Assembly: GCF_013167215.1 (NCBI RefSeq)
Contig: NZ_JABJWY010000034.1
Location: 62,001-126,000, forward strand
Reading direction: 5' to 3'
Length of the DNA stretch: 64,000 nucleotides
Source: Sphingobacterium prati
GTDB lineage: Bacteria > Bacteroidota > Bacteroidia > Sphingobacteriales > Sphingobacteriaceae
Within the stretch, counting starts at the first letter, position 1. Each line of letters starts with the position of its first letter. Below the pieces are notes generated by a model. That model saw only the letters and a list, made by a program, of their open reading frames with translations. It searched no databases and was not told where the DNA came from. The translations under genes and the position numbers were made by a program. Positions 15,688 to 25,067 of the stretch are shown here, piece by piece.

Positions 15688-18120
15688 ATGAATTTGACAT
15701 GCTATAACAAAATACTGGGCATCCTGTCTATTTTACTCCTAATGACAGGACCCTTAGTGGGACAACCCCGGCAAGTGATTAATTTTAATGCTGGATGGTG
15801 GTTTAAATTGGATAGCAGCCAGCACCACGCCAACGGCAGAAACGGCGAGGGCTGGCGCTTCCTTGACCTGCCACATGACTGGAGCATAGAAATGCCTTTC
15901 AAGGAGCATAGCCCCGCCGGTAGCGGGGCTGCTTATTTGGACGGGGGCGTCGGCTGGTACGAAAAATCTTTTGTGCTCGCTGATACTGATCGAACTCAAC
16001 GAATATTTATCGCGTTTGAAGGGGTCTATGAAAATAGCGAAGTATGGATCAATGGCCACTTCCTGGGGAAAAGGCCAAATGGTTATATCGGATTTGAATA
16101 TGAACTTTCGTCCTATCTGTTTTGGGATGGACGGCAAAATAGGCTCTCGGTTAAAGTCGATAACAATAAACAGCCTAACTCGCGTTTCTATTCGGGTTCG
16201 GGAATATATCGGGACGTACAACTGCTGATCCGTAACCCGATCAGTATAGCGACCAACAGTACGTATATAAAACCGATTCAGTTGAACGCTAAAAATGCGA
16301 TCGTCAATCTTTCCCTGGATATAGAACATCTACGGAAAGAGAGCAAAACAATAAGCGTGCGAACGCAATTATTATCGCCCAAAGGCCAAGTTGTCGCAAG
16401 TCAACAGACCGTTTTGACAGCGCTTAAAAAGGGGATTCATCCGATCAACCAACAAATCACGATTGACAATCCAGTTTTATGGGATATTGACAATCCGGCT
16501 CAATATAAGGCAAAGGTGCAAATCGTAGCAGAAGGCCGGATAGTGGACGAATTGGAAACCAAATTTGGTCTGCGCAATTTTAGCTTCGATCAACAACAGG
16601 GATTTATACTGAATGGTAAACGGCTCAAAATCCGCGGCGTATGCCTTCATAGTGATCTTGGCGCTTTAGGTATGGCCTTTAACCGATCTGCAGCGTTACG
16701 GCAACTGCGCACAATGAAAGCCATGGGTGTCAATGGAATACGCACTTCCCATAATCCGGCAGCTCCTGCATTCTTGGACCTCTGTGACAGCCTGGGTTTT
16801 ATTGTAATGAGTGAAACCTTTGACGTCTGGAAAGGACAGAAGAATCCTTTTGATTATCACTTATATTGGGATCAATGGTATAAGAGGGATTTTGCCGATC
16901 ATGTCAAACGGGACCGGAATCATCCAGCATTGTTTATTTGGTGTCTGGGCAATGAAGCGCAGGAGCAATGGCATTCAAAATCGGATGGAACAGCAATCCC
17001 GCTGGCATTGGCTGCTATCGTGGATAGTTTGGATGGTACACGGCCGACCACTATTGCCAATAATGAGCTATCCAAAAACAACCCCGTACTCATGAGTACA
17101 GCGGTGGATTTGGTCGGCTACAATTACAACCATAAGAAATGGGCAAGTTTTCCACAGGATCATCCGGGAAAGAAATTTATCGTGACCGAAAGTACCTCGG
17201 CACTGGAAAGCCGCGGACAATATGATTTAGTTCCTTACGATTCGGTCCGCATGTGGCCCGAAAGATGGGATATCCCATTCAACGGTGGCAATAGCGATAA
17301 GGGCATTTCGGCTTACGATAATGTATACACCCCGTGGGGTTCGGACCATCACACCAGTTTGTGGCTCATGGAGCAATATGACCATATCGCAGGTATGTAT
17401 GTATGGACTGGCTTTGATTACTTGGGCGAACCCACGCCTTATACCTGGCCGGCACGAAGCTCGTATTTTGGCATTGTGGATTTAGCTGGATTCCCGAAGG
17501 ACGTATACTATCTGTATCAGAGCGTCTGGACCGAAAAACCGGTCTTGCATCTGCTACCGCACTGGAACTGGAAGCAAGGTGATAAGGTCAACGTGGTGGT
17601 CTATTTTAGTCAGGCTGACCGTGTAGAACTATACTGCAATGGAAGAAAGATCGGCGAACAAACCAAGGATCCACAGCGCTATGACCTCGTTTTTAAAGCT
17701 GTTGATTTTGAACCAGGGACGCTTGAGGTGATCTCGTATCGGGGTGGAGAGAAGGTGCTGAGCAAAATGATCCGCACGGCAGCAAAACCTTATCGCGTGA
17801 AACTTGTCACTGAAAATCCTACCATAAATACGGCAAACAAGGAGCTGGCTTTTGTACATGCTTATATCGTAGATGATTCGGATACGCTCGTTCCAGATGC
17901 CGCCCATGAAATCGAGTTTACCGTTGAAGGAGAAGGGGCTGCAATAGTTGCCACGGACAATGGAAACACAACTGACCTGCAGCGTTTTCAGTCCAGCTCA
18001 AGGAAAGCTTTTCATGGCAAAGCACTGGCAATTGTCGCAAGTAAAAATAAAGGTAAATTAGTCATAACAGCAAAAAGTCAAGGACTTATGGCTGACAAAA
18101 TTCAAATTGCAGCGAATTAG
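15688..18120 (+). CDS. GH2 glycoside hydrolase, probable beta-galactosidase
   Basis: The ATG at 15688 begins a signal peptide (to LVGQ); an in-frame ATG at 15649 would overlap the previous gene. The product has about 810 residues, with a sugar-binding jelly roll (about 30-185, ending near NSRFYSGSGIYRDV), an Ig-like domain, a TIM barrel with acid/base Glu423 in CLGNEA and nucleophile Glu501 in VTEST, then C-terminal Ig-like domains. The N-terminal PHDWSIEMPF and GIYRDV motifs are typical of GH2 beta-galactosidases. Here it could remove galactose from xyloglucan side chains after GH31 or before it. It ends the operon. Beta-glucuronidase or mannosidase is less likely. Confidence 0.9.
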   Translation: MNLTCYNKILGILSILLLMTGPLVGQPRQVINFNAGWWFKLDSSQHHANGRNGEGWRFLDLPHDWSIEMPFKEHSPAGSGAAYLDGGVGWYEKSFVLADTDRTQRIFIAFEGVYENSEVWINGHFLGKRPNGYIGFEYELSSYLFWDGRQNRLSVKVDNNKQPNSRFYSGSGIYRDVQLLIRNPISIATNSTYIKPIQLNAKNAIVNLSLDIEHLRKESKTISVRTQLLSPKGQVVASQQTVLTALKKGIHPINQQITIDNPVLWDIDNPAQYKAKVQIVAEGRIVDELETKFGLRNFSFDQQQGFILNGKRLKIRGVCLHSDLGALGMAFNRSAALRQLRTMKAMGVNGIRTSHNPAAPAFLDLCDSLGFIVMSETFDVWKGQKNPFDYHLYWDQWYKRDFADHVKRDRNHPALFIWCLGNEAQEQWHSKSDGTAIPLALAAIVDSLDGTRPTTIANNELSKNNPVLMSTAVDLVGYNYNHKKWASFPQDHPGKKFIVTESTSALESRGQYDLVPYDSVRMWPERWDIPFNGGNSDKGISAYDNVYTPWGSDHHTSLWLMEQYDHIAGMYVWTGFDYLGEPTPYTWPARSSYFGIVDLAGFPKDVYYLYQSVWTEKPVLHLLPHWNWKQGDKVNVVVYFSQADRVELYCNGRKIGEQTKDPQRYDLVFKAVDFEPGTLEVISYRGGEKVLSKMIRTAAKPYRVKLVTENPTINTANKELAFVHAYIVDDSDTLVPDAAHEIEFTVEGEGAAIVATDNGNTTDLQRFQSSSRKAFHGKALAIVASKNKGKLVITAKSQGLMADKIQIAAN

Positions 18121-18294
18121 GCAATGAAATGTTCGAATGCTGTCCAGATCGGTTTTAATCTTCTGCTTATTGCGGATTATGACACATTCGAGCACGTTGC
18201 TTTGGTTAGCACTGACTGCTCCTATAAATCCGGCCGTTTTACATCGCTTTCCGACCCGATGGGCTGCTATCTTTGATCGTGTTCAATACGGTTT

Positions 18295-18492
18295 CTATCC
18301 TGGCTTTTCGGTGTCATCGCCTCCTTCGGTTTCATCAAAATATTCCCGTGCTTTTTTGAGCCCGGTAGCAATCGCGACACCCTCCTCAATACCTTCTTCG
18401 AGCATAGCATTTGCTATTTCAGTCGCTTTATCGCGAATTTTAATTGGTTGATTTTTATAAGATGCGGGGTAATTTCCGTTATACCAGGGCAT
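18295..18492 (-). CDS. Small conserved protein of unknown function
   Basis: This encodes 65 residues starting MPWYNGNYP and containing the helical core IANAMLEEGIEEGVAIATGLKKARE. A longer frame starts at 18543, but the ATG at 18492 has an excellent GGAGGAAAT ribosome site directly upstream and is chosen. Proteins with the MPWYxGxYPxSYKNQP opening are widespread small cytoplasmic proteins of no known function. The acidic C-terminus (DETEGGDDTEKPG) appears disordered. The overlapping + strand frame is rejected. Confidence 0.75.
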   Translation of the reverse strand: MPWYNGNYPASYKNQPIKIRDKATEIANAMLEEGIEEGVAIATGLKKAREYFDETEGGDDTEKPG

Positions 18493-18929
18493 ATTTCCTC
18501 CTTTTTGTGGAGAACAGTTGCAACAGGGGAATGGTTTGATCAAGAAAAATCGGACGGATTGTAAAGTAATGCAGCAAATTGTAAATCAATAGGCAATAGA
18601 ACCTATAATGAGGTTATTTTTGAAAACAGTTTGGACCATATGATATCAGCATTGACAGCAGAAAGGAAGCGCAGGAAGCCATCAAACTGCATCTGGAGGA
18701 CTGTTACGAGCTTCATAAAGAAGAAACCTGATAGAATATGCACCAGCGAGATTGGAATTACGGAACAGTGAAGGCTGTTATCCAGGCAAAACTGGCCATT
18801 AAAGGACAAGACAAGCCTGCTTATATAGGTGATGTTATTTTCCTTTATCATTTCCAATAACGTATGAAAGGCAATTATACCTTAAATAAATAAAAACCTA
18901 TCTGAGTTTTCAGACAGTTCTGCCCTATA
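18493..18929. other. Intergenic region with a possible gene relic
   Basis: This 437-bp stretch has no intact gene. On the + strand, 18624-18731 reads as a 35-codon fragment bounded by stops with a charged helical tail (SRKEAQEAIKLHLEDCYELH) resembling HicB-like sequences. A second short frame, 18738-18860, starts MHQRDWNYGTV. They may be remnants of a small gene or chance; the evidence is weak. Confidence 0.3.
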
Positions 18930-19163
18930 TTATTTTCTGGGAAGGAAATAGAGCCAAATGACACAGGCAATAAAGAGCACAAATGAAGCAACAAAGGTAC
19001 TATAGGCCACTTCGGGGTGACCTTCGAGGGCATTGTTAAGTGCCGTATATAATAACCAGATCTGTATCAACAAGTTGATCAACAATACTGCGATCAGCGT
19101 TGACAGGATCATATTTTTTTTCTGGGGGTGGGACTGCTCTTGTCCTCTTCTAAAATTGCTCAT
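18930..19163 (-). CDS. DUF6755-type small membrane protein of the molybdoenzyme operon
   Basis: The product has 77 residues with two hydrophobic helices (about 19-42 and 56-73) and a basic tail (FLPRK). It overlaps the Rieske stop codon by 4 bp (ATGA), so it is translationally coupled and last in the operon. Small two-helix proteins of this kind (DUF6755) accompany Rieske/molybdopterin oxidoreductase genes. It probably helps anchor or assemble the complex; direct function is unknown. Confidence 0.72.
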   Translation of the reverse strand: MSNFRRGQEQSHPQKKNMILSTLIAVLLINLLIQIWLLYTALNNALEGHPEVAYSTFVASFVLFIACVIWLYFLPRK

Positions 19164-19660
19164 ACCGATTTGTGGCTAATTTTTTGAACGAAGATATCTT
19201 TTCCTTCGATGGTGACTGCTAATTTGTTCAAAGGTCGGGGTGGCGGCCCCTGAAGCACTTCGCCGGTTTTTACGTCAAACCAGCCATTGTGGCAAGGGCA
19301 TTCGATCTTCATGGTTCCGGGACGATAATAGACGGCGCAGGAAAGATGGGTGCATTTTTGTTCATACGAATAATACTCATCTTCTTCGGTACGAACCAGT
19401 ATATAGGGAATGGAACTATTCTCCAGTACAAAGGACTTTGTACCACCAACGGGTATATCACTTGTCGTACAGATTTTTTGCTTTTTAGAATCAGCCTCTT
19501 TTTTTGAAAAGTATGCTTTTGCAGCGATCGCAGCATTGCCAAATACCATTCCCCCGGACACGAAGGTCAATATCCGCGCAAAATCTCTCCGGCTCACTTC
19601 ATTGGACTCTGGCCGGTTGATCGGGAAATCTTCTTTCCAGTGTTTTTTATCATTGCTCAT
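19160..19660 (-). CDS. Rieske [2Fe-2S] protein with twin-arginine signal
   Basis: The product has 166 residues. Near residue 25, SRRDFARILTFVSGGMVFG looks like a twin-arginine signal or anchor, implying that the folded protein is exported and membrane-tethered. The Rieske ligands are complete: box 1 CTHLSC and box 2 CPCHNGWFD, giving two Cys and two His ligands plus the two disulfide Cys typical of high-potential Rieske proteins. It should carry electrons between quinol and a partner on the outer face. It lies between the ferredoxin and DUF6755 genes and belongs to the same operon. Confidence 0.92.
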   Translation of the reverse strand: MSNDKKHWKEDFPINRPESNEVSRRDFARILTFVSGGMVFGNAAIAAKAYFSKKEADSKKQKICTTSDIPVGGTKSFVLENSSIPYILVRTEEDEYYSYEQKCTHLSCAVYYRPGTMKIECPCHNGWFDVKTGEVLQGPPPRPLNKLAVTIEGKDIFVQKISHKSV

Positions 19661-19695
19661 AGAAATACTGTTTTAAATAGCATATATCTTTCACG

Positions 19696-20262
19696 CTATA
19701 AGACGCGCAATTCAGTGCTGCCCTTTGGCATCATTAGGTTGACCTTTGTTTTGACGGTTTCCTCACCAAAAAGGAATGTGTTGATCGGCGTGGAATTTGG
19801 GCGCTTAGCCTGTATCTCCTCCCGGGTTCCGTAAAATAAAGCGCCGCTGGGACACACCGTAGCACACATCGGTTTTTTGCCTACACTAGTACGGTCGTAA
19901 CACATATTGCATTTCATCATGAGGTCATATTCCTCCATTTTCTTAGGGACGCCAAATGGGCAAGCCATGACACAATTGGAGCAGCCTATGCATCGCGAGG
20001 TGTTGGCGGTATGGACTACCCCAAATTCATCCTTGGTGATGGCGTCTGCCGGACATACGTTGGCACAAACGGGATCTTCACAGTGCATACAGACCTGTAC
20101 GGTTGTCTGAATAGTGGTACTTCGATCCACATAGTTTACATGGATCATGGATTCCTGTCCATTGGTCTCGCATTCGGCACAGGCCGCTTCGCAAGCTTTG
20201 CATCCGATGCAACGCTGCATGTCAACAAAAAATTCTTCTTGCAATTTATAATACTCTGCCAT
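19696..20262 (-). CDS. 4Fe-4S ferredoxin-type electron-transfer subunit
   Basis: This 188-residue protein carries CxxCxxxC cluster motifs: [11 protein letters not shown] (about 18-28), [26 protein letters not shown] and CNMC/CATVCP, matching the four-cluster subunits of molybdopterin oxidoreductases (NrfC/DmsB-like). It has no signal peptide, so it is cytoplasmic like the catalytic subunit encoded 20 bp upstream. Its role is electron transfer from the membrane subunit to the molybdenum site. Confidence 0.92.
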   Translation of the reverse strand: MAEYYKLQEEFFVDMQRCIGCKACEAACAECETNGQESMIHVNYVDRSTTIQTTVQVCMHCEDPVCANVCPADAITKDEFGVVHTANTSRCIGCSNCVMACPFGVPKKMEEYDLMMKCNMCYDRTSVGKKPMCATVCPSGALFYGTREEIQAKRPNSTPINTFLFGEETVKTKVNLMMPKGSTELRVL

Positions 20263-20282
20263 AATCTTTCCTTTTTATGCTG

Positions 20283-22499
20283 TTATATACTTTGATAATC
20301 CAAGGCATCATTGCCAATATAGGAGTGGTTACCCGTTGGAATAAGCTTACAGGCACTTACCTTAAATTCCGGGATTTTTGAAATAGGGTCTAGAAATGCG
20401 CTCGTCAATTGATTGGCGGATTTTTTTCCAGGCCAGTGATAGGGTAAAAACACGGTATCTTCGCGAATTGTTTCTACAATATTGGCCGGAAAAACGGCAT
20501 CACCCCGTTTGGTAACGACCCGAACATCTTCGTATTGGCTTATTCCAAGTGTCTTGGCCAATACAGGGTGGATCTCTAAAAAGGGCTGTGCAAATTGCTT
20601 GACCAGCTTTCCGATACGACGGGTCTGTGTACCACTAAGGTATTGTGAAACAACCCGTCCAGTTGTTAGTATCACGGGATATTCAGCGTCGGTAGGGTCC
20701 ATGCTGGGATGATATTTAACGGGATTGAAATGTGCTTTGCCATCCGCAGTCTTAAATTTACGGTCTTCCCAAAGTCGGGGCGTGCCAGGATGATCAAGTT
20801 CGGGGCAAGGCCAGAATATGCCCATATTCTTTTCAATTTTTTCGTAAGTGATCCCATAGTAATCTGCAGTACCGCCTTTGGAAGCAATGCGCAATTCATT
20901 GAATATCGCCTCACTATCAGGGTAGGAAAATTTATCGCCGACACCGAGACGCCGGGCGATCTCCATAATAATTTCGGAGTCGGCGCGTGCCCCGGCAGGT
21001 GGATCTACGACCTTACGGATCCGGACAACTCTTCCCTCGGCAGTGGTGACCGTACCTTCCTCTTCTTCGTGCAGAGAGCCTGGTAAAATAACATCACAGT
21101 GGCGCATTGTCTCACTCATAAAGAAATCAATGCCCACATAGAATTCTAACTTTTCAAGTGCGGCTCTGACATAATTATTATTTGGGAGAGACACAAGTGG
21201 ATTGAAACAAATGGATATCAACCCCTTAATTTCATCCCGATGAATAGCATCAATGATTTCATAAGCCGTAAGTCCTTTTCCGGGCAGATCTTTTTCGTCT
21301 ATGCCCCATACATCAGAGATATACTTGCGGTGCACCGGATTTTCTATGTCGCGATTACCAGGCAACTGGTCACATTTATGACCATGTTCTCGGCCTCCCT
21401 GTCCATTACCTTGTCCGGTGATGGTGCCATAACCACAATAGGGTCGCCCAATTCTGCCCGATGCGAGGACAATATTGATACAACTCAATACGTTTTCTAC
21501 ACCTTTGGTATGATGCTCGATACCGCGAGCATGTAACAGGAAGGAGGTTGAGGCTTTGCCCCAGAGTTTGGCTGCTGCCTCGATCTTCTCTTTCTTTGCG
21601 CCGGTGACCTCCTCAGCCCAAGCTAAAGTATAGTCTTTGACCGCGGCTATGGTTTCGTCGAAGCCAGAAGTATAATTGTCGATAAATTCATGGTCCAGCA
21701 GATCGTGCTGCACCATATAATTAAGTATGGCGCCAAAAAGCGCTGAATCGGTACCTGGCCTAATATCAAGGTGAATATCTGCTGTCCTTGCCAGGGGAAT
21801 TTCCCGTGGATCAACCACAATAATTTTGGCTCCATTGTCACGTGCCTGCCAGAGCCAATAGGTCAGCGTGGGGAAGGTCTCTGAGACATTTGCTCCTGTG
21901 ACAATAATGACCTCAGCATATGCCAGGTCGCTATAGTTATTGGAAGTACGGTCAAGACCGAAGGCTTTTTTGTTGCCCGCACCCGCAGACACCATGCATA
22001 AACGGCCATTGTAATCGAGATTCTTTGTTTTTAAAGCTACCCTTGCAAATTTGCCCATCATATAGGATTTTTCATTGCTGAGGGATACACCCGAAAGCAC
22101 AGCAAAAGCATCGTGACCATACGTTTCCTGGATACGGCGAATTTCAGCTACCGTCTTTTCCATGGCAGCATCCCAAGAAGTGGGTACATAACCCTTTCCC
22201 GGTGTATTGATCAATGGGCTCGTTAACCGATCGGGATGATTATCCTGTAGATAGCGCTGTACTCCTTTGGGACAGAGCCGGCCTTCATTGAAGGGGAATT
22301 CCATCCAGGGCTCAAAACCGACGACTTTATTATTCTTGGCCAATAATTTTATCCCACATTGCATACCGCAAAAGCAACAGTGCGTCTCCACGATTTTATC
22401 GGGTTCATCCCGGCCAGGGGTTCCCTCTGGGTCCGGAAAATGAAGATGTGGACCAAACTCATCGATAATCTGTTCTGCTGGAAGGGGTAGTTTTGCCAT
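20283..22499 (-). CDS. Molybdopterin oxidoreductase, nitrate reductase/formate dehydrogenase type
   Basis: The product has 738 residues. An N-terminal [4Fe-4S] motif is formed by Cys41, Cys44, Cys48 and Cys76 (CCFCGMQC...RLCPKG). The candidate molybdenum ligand is Cys168 in [12 protein letters not shown], the position used by NasA/NapA-like nitrate reductases. The dinucleotide-binding domain near the C-terminus ([18 protein letters not shown]) is present. There is no twin-arginine signal, so a cytoplasmic location is expected. With the ferredoxin, NarI-like and TDT anion transporter genes it could be a membrane-linked nitrate reductase, but formate or another oxyanion cannot be excluded. An unusual ~35-residue extension precedes the cluster. 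Confidence 0.88.
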   Translation of the reverse strand: MAKLPLPAEQIIDEFGPHLHFPDPEGTPGRDEPDKIVETHCCFCGMQCGIKLLAKNNKVVGFEPWMEFPFNEGRLCPKGVQRYLQDNHPDRLTSPLINTPGKGYVPTSWDAAMEKTVAEIRRIQETYGHDAFAVLSGVSLSNEKSYMMGKFARVALKTKNLDYNGRLCMVSAGAGNKKAFGLDRTSNNYSDLAYAEVIIVTGANVSETFPTLTYWLWQARDNGAKIIVVDPREIPLARTADIHLDIRPGTDSALFGAILNYMVQHDLLDHEFIDNYTSGFDETIAAVKDYTLAWAEEVTGAKKEKIEAAAKLWGKASTSFLLHARGIEHHTKGVENVLSCINIVLASGRIGRPYCGYGTITGQGNGQGGREHGHKCDQLPGNRDIENPVHRKYISDVWGIDEKDLPGKGLTAYEIIDAIHRDEIKGLISICFNPLVSLPNNNYVRAALEKLEFYVGIDFFMSETMRHCDVILPGSLHEEEEGTVTTAEGRVVRIRKVVDPPAGARADSEIIMEIARRLGVGDKFSYPDSEAIFNELRIASKGGTADYYGITYEKIEKNMGIFWPCPELDHPGTPRLWEDRKFKTADGKAHFNPVKYHPSMDPTDAEYPVILTTGRVVSQYLSGTQTRRIGKLVKQFAQPFLEIHPVLAKTLGISQYEDVRVVTKRGDAVFPANIVETIREDTVFLPYHWPGKKSANQLTSAFLDPISKIPEFKVSACKLIPTGNHSYIGNDALDYQSI

Positions 22500-22534
22500 G
22501 CTAACGCTGTCTTTTATATTAAATGATCTGCATA

Positions 22535-23599
22535 TTATCCGAAAAAATCTCCCGATTGCCTGCGTGCCTTAAAATGTGCAATGGCAAGGAGATCACGTTT
22601 ACCTTCGGGACTGTAATCCAAAATGGATTCGCCGTCTTTATTTTCAAGGTTGAAACCTGTTTCTTTGGTGATTTTCTTTAGATCTGCGACATGTAACTTT
22701 GTGGTATATTCTTTATGGGTAAACTTGCACTGCTGCATACCTTGTTTACGGCCAACTTCCTTATAAATATGTGCACCAATCTGGGCAGGACGTTGGATAA
22801 TATGAAAGAATTTTCCGAATGGCATCCAGACTAAAAATACGATTACAAAAAAGGCGTGGGTTACCGCCATAAATTCATACGCTTTTCCATGCATAAATTC
22901 GTAATCAAGGGTCAAGCCCAGACCGGTTAATGAAACCAAGATCAACAGTAGCAAAGGAAGAATATCTCCTTCGAAAGTTTGTGTGGCAATAAGCCCGGGA
23001 TCTTTTAGCCGTCTTTGAAGAAAATATGTAGCGCCGATAATGACCAAAATTGAACACCAGTTAAGTGCCCCAAAAGTCAAAAATCCAATAATAGACTTTA
23101 CCGGAAAGTTCATAACGTCGAAACCGAAGAAATGCGCAGTATAAATTTTGGGAGCGGCCGGATCCATTCCCGAACCAGGGACTAATGTAAAGTGTATCCA
23201 GCCGAAAGTAAGCGGTATGGTAATACAAAAAGCCAAGAAACAGCCTATGGCCATGAAAAGATGTGCAAAACCACGATATTTACCTCTTCGGATGATAAAT
23301 CGCTGGAAAATGATATTTAATAGAAAATCTTTCAGTGTATATCCGACAAAATTAAGTCCGTCTTTTGAAAATAGTGTTTTTAAACTGCTGACAAAGTACA
23401 CGCGGGTAGGGGGACGCTGAATCCAAACGGTATAACGATAAACAATACCAAAAACTGCGAATAAGGTACCGAAAAGATAAGCAATCAATGCTGCATCAAA
23501 ATTCTGGAGCCTACGCGACCCAATCAAGATCATCAATAAGGTCAGCAATGTTGCTGTACTGGCAATCAGAAACGCTTTTAAGTCAACAAGCTTTGACAT
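22535..23599 (-). CDS. NarI-like cytochrome b membrane subunit
   Basis: This 354-residue membrane protein has about six hydrophobic helices and His residues inside them ([32 protein letters not shown]) placed as in the haem-b-binding gamma subunits of nitrate reductase/DsrM-type proteins. It would oxidise menaquinol and pass electrons to the ferredoxin. A soluble C-terminal tail of about 80 residues ([14 protein letters not shown] onward) faces the cytoplasm and may dock the catalytic subunit. It is the second gene of the operon, 35 bp before the molybdoenzyme gene. Confidence 0.8.
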   Translation of the reverse strand: MSKLVDLKAFLIASTATLLTLLMILIGSRRLQNFDAALIAYLFGTLFAVFGIVYRYTVWIQRPPTRVYFVSSLKTLFSKDGLNFVGYTLKDFLLNIIFQRFIIRRGKYRGFAHLFMAIGCFLAFCITIPLTFGWIHFTLVPGSGMDPAAPKIYTAHFFGFDVMNFPVKSIIGFLTFGALNWCSILVIIGATYFLQRRLKDPGLIATQTFEGDILPLLLLILVSLTGLGLTLDYEFMHGKAYEFMAVTHAFFVIVFLVWMPFGKFFHIIQRPAQIGAHIYKEVGRKQGMQQCKFTHKEYTTKLHVADLKKITKETGFNLENKDGESILDYSPEGKRDLLAIAHFKARRQSGDFFG

Positions 23600-23664
23600 A
23601 TAAATGGTATAGTTTATAATTTCTATAACATCATTGTCCGTAAATTGTTTGCAAGGATCTCATC

Positions 23665-24717
23665 CTAAATTTTTACGTTCCAAAACGCTTTGAGTAACTG
23701 TCTGATAAACCCAATTATTACTGCTATCCAGGCAAATAGAGCGATATAGATAAACCCATTGGGAATAAGTTTTAGGAATGCAATATCTAAAGCTTCACTA
23801 AGGCGGTACGTACTGACTACATACATACCGAGCGGGAAGACCATGGCCCAATAAGTCGGGTCATATCCGACAGCCACAGTAGGCACCTTGATCTTTTTGA
23901 CAATATGACGCCAGGCTCCCAAAAGCACCAACAGTGGTATCCACCAGGTGCCCGCAGCCCAAAATAAAAGCACAAATCCTTTCAAAAATGGACGAATCTC
24001 AATAAGAAAGCCGAATTGTTTTTCATGAAGGATCAACATCGATCCCGCAAGCGTGGATATCGCCGTGGCGCCCATATTGATCCAATAGGGCGCTCCCAAT
24101 TCCATCGCATTTAATGGAAAGAAAGATATCCTATAAATAATCAATGACATTAGATACAGGTAAAAAATACAGCCTACCAAGAATAGGCAGGCGGCGATAA
24201 AGAGGTAAATTTCGGCGACTGGGCCCAATCCATCTGACACAAAAGAGATCAACACTGATATCGCTTGAGTAGAGACAATAATAACAAGCCAGGTTCCGTT
24301 GATACCTTCTTTTAATGGCTTTTTGTCGTCAGTCACCGTTAGGTTATAAAAGAAGCCATAGATAATAAAAGCCCAAATGATGGTAGCCACAATCAATAAT
24401 CCAGTAGCAAGTTTGTACATACCTTCGAAGAGAATAACTTGATTGCCCATGATACATAAGGCCGCGACAAGCGTAAAAAATCCGGGGCCGCGTTGATAAC
24501 TTTTGAAATCTGCAACTACATCGGGCCAAAACCGGATCACGCGGTAGATCAAGGCTGCCAATAGCACTATCAAAAATAGAATATTGAGATAAAAGAGAAC
24601 CTTGCCCAGTGTTGTGAAATTCTCGAGAAGACAAGCAATGGATATGATCCCTGTCGCCATTACCATGGCAAAATAACCCGGAAGCAAAATTTTGATTCGT
24701 TTTTCGAGTGGATTCAT
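23665..24717 (-). CDS. TDT family transporter (TehA/SLAC1-like anion channel)
   Basis: The product has 350 residues with about ten transmembrane helices, starting with the family opening LLPGYFAMVMATGIISIA and containing GAPYWINMGATAIS. The TDT family includes the tellurite-resistance protein TehA, the malate transporter Mae1 and SLAC1 anion channels. As first gene of the molybdoenzyme operon it could move the enzyme's anionic substrate or product (for example nitrate/nitrite). That link is inference from position. Confidence 0.85.
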   Translation of the reverse strand: MNPLEKRIKILLPGYFAMVMATGIISIACLLENFTTLGKVLFYLNILFLIVLLAALIYRVIRFWPDVVADFKSYQRGPGFFTLVAALCIMGNQVILFEGMYKLATGLLIVATIIWAFIIYGFFYNLTVTDDKKPLKEGINGTWLVIIVSTQAISVLISFVSDGLGPVAEIYLFIAACLFLVGCIFYLYLMSLIIYRISFFPLNAMELGAPYWINMGATAISTLAGSMLILHEKQFGFLIEIRPFLKGFVLLFWAAGTWWIPLLVLLGAWRHIVKKIKVPTVAVGYDPTYWAMVFPLGMYVVSTYRLSEALDIAFLKLIPNGFIYIALFAWIAVIIGFIRQLLKAFWNVKI

Positions 24718-24973
24718 TGGTTAATTTTTGGTAATAACAAATAGATCCATTTCTTGTTTTACTTCATTGTTATTCTGAACTGCTTAAACATGGTATTTTG
24801 CCATTCCCATGGGCATTCACAGACACAAATGGGATAAAAATGGGATTAAGCGAATACCGTTCCGGTGAAGCAGTTACGGTACAAAAATATGAATTAACGA
24901 TTCAGCCGTGCAGTGGCCTCACGGTGGGGGAGCGAGTTTGAAGGCAGTTTATAACGGCAACGATTGCGTAAAA

Positions 24974-24987
24974 AATCTGATCAGATT
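24974..24987. promoter_or_regulatory. 14-bp perfect palindrome upstream of second susC
   Basis: AATCTGATCAGATT is a perfect palindrome 81 bp before the susC start codon. It is a plausible operator for a dimeric regulator; the regulator is unknown and no regulator gene adjoins the pair. Confidence 0.35.
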
Positions 24988-25014
24988 GATTTTATAATTT
25001 TTAAATTCAATTAC

Positions 25015-25035
25015 TGCAAGCGGTTGCACTACCGC
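25015..25035. promoter_or_regulatory. Overlapping inverted repeats upstream of second susC
   Basis: TGCAA-GCGG-TTGCA (25015-25028) and GCGGT-tgcact-ACCGC (25020-25035) overlap 33-53 bp before the susC start. Either could be an operator; being GC-rich in an AT-rich spacer they stand out. Confidence 0.35.
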
Positions 25036-25067
25036 GAAGGGAAAAAAATTATAAACTGTAATACCTT

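Larger units (their letters stand above)
24718..25067. other. Divergent intergenic region between molybdoenzyme operon and second SusCD pair
   Basis: This 350-bp spacer holds promoters for both directions. On the - strand TATTTTTG (24889-24882) matches the TAnnTTTG -7 box, 165 nt before the TDT start, but has no clear -33 element. Two symmetrical sites near the susC side are listed separately. No coding frame. Confidence 0.5.

Noticed and set aside
18137..18451. A 104-codon + strand open frame overlapping the small conserved protein gene
   Set aside because: Its second half is the antisense of the convincing - strand gene with a strong ribosome site, and its sequence is serine-rich shadow type with no family features.
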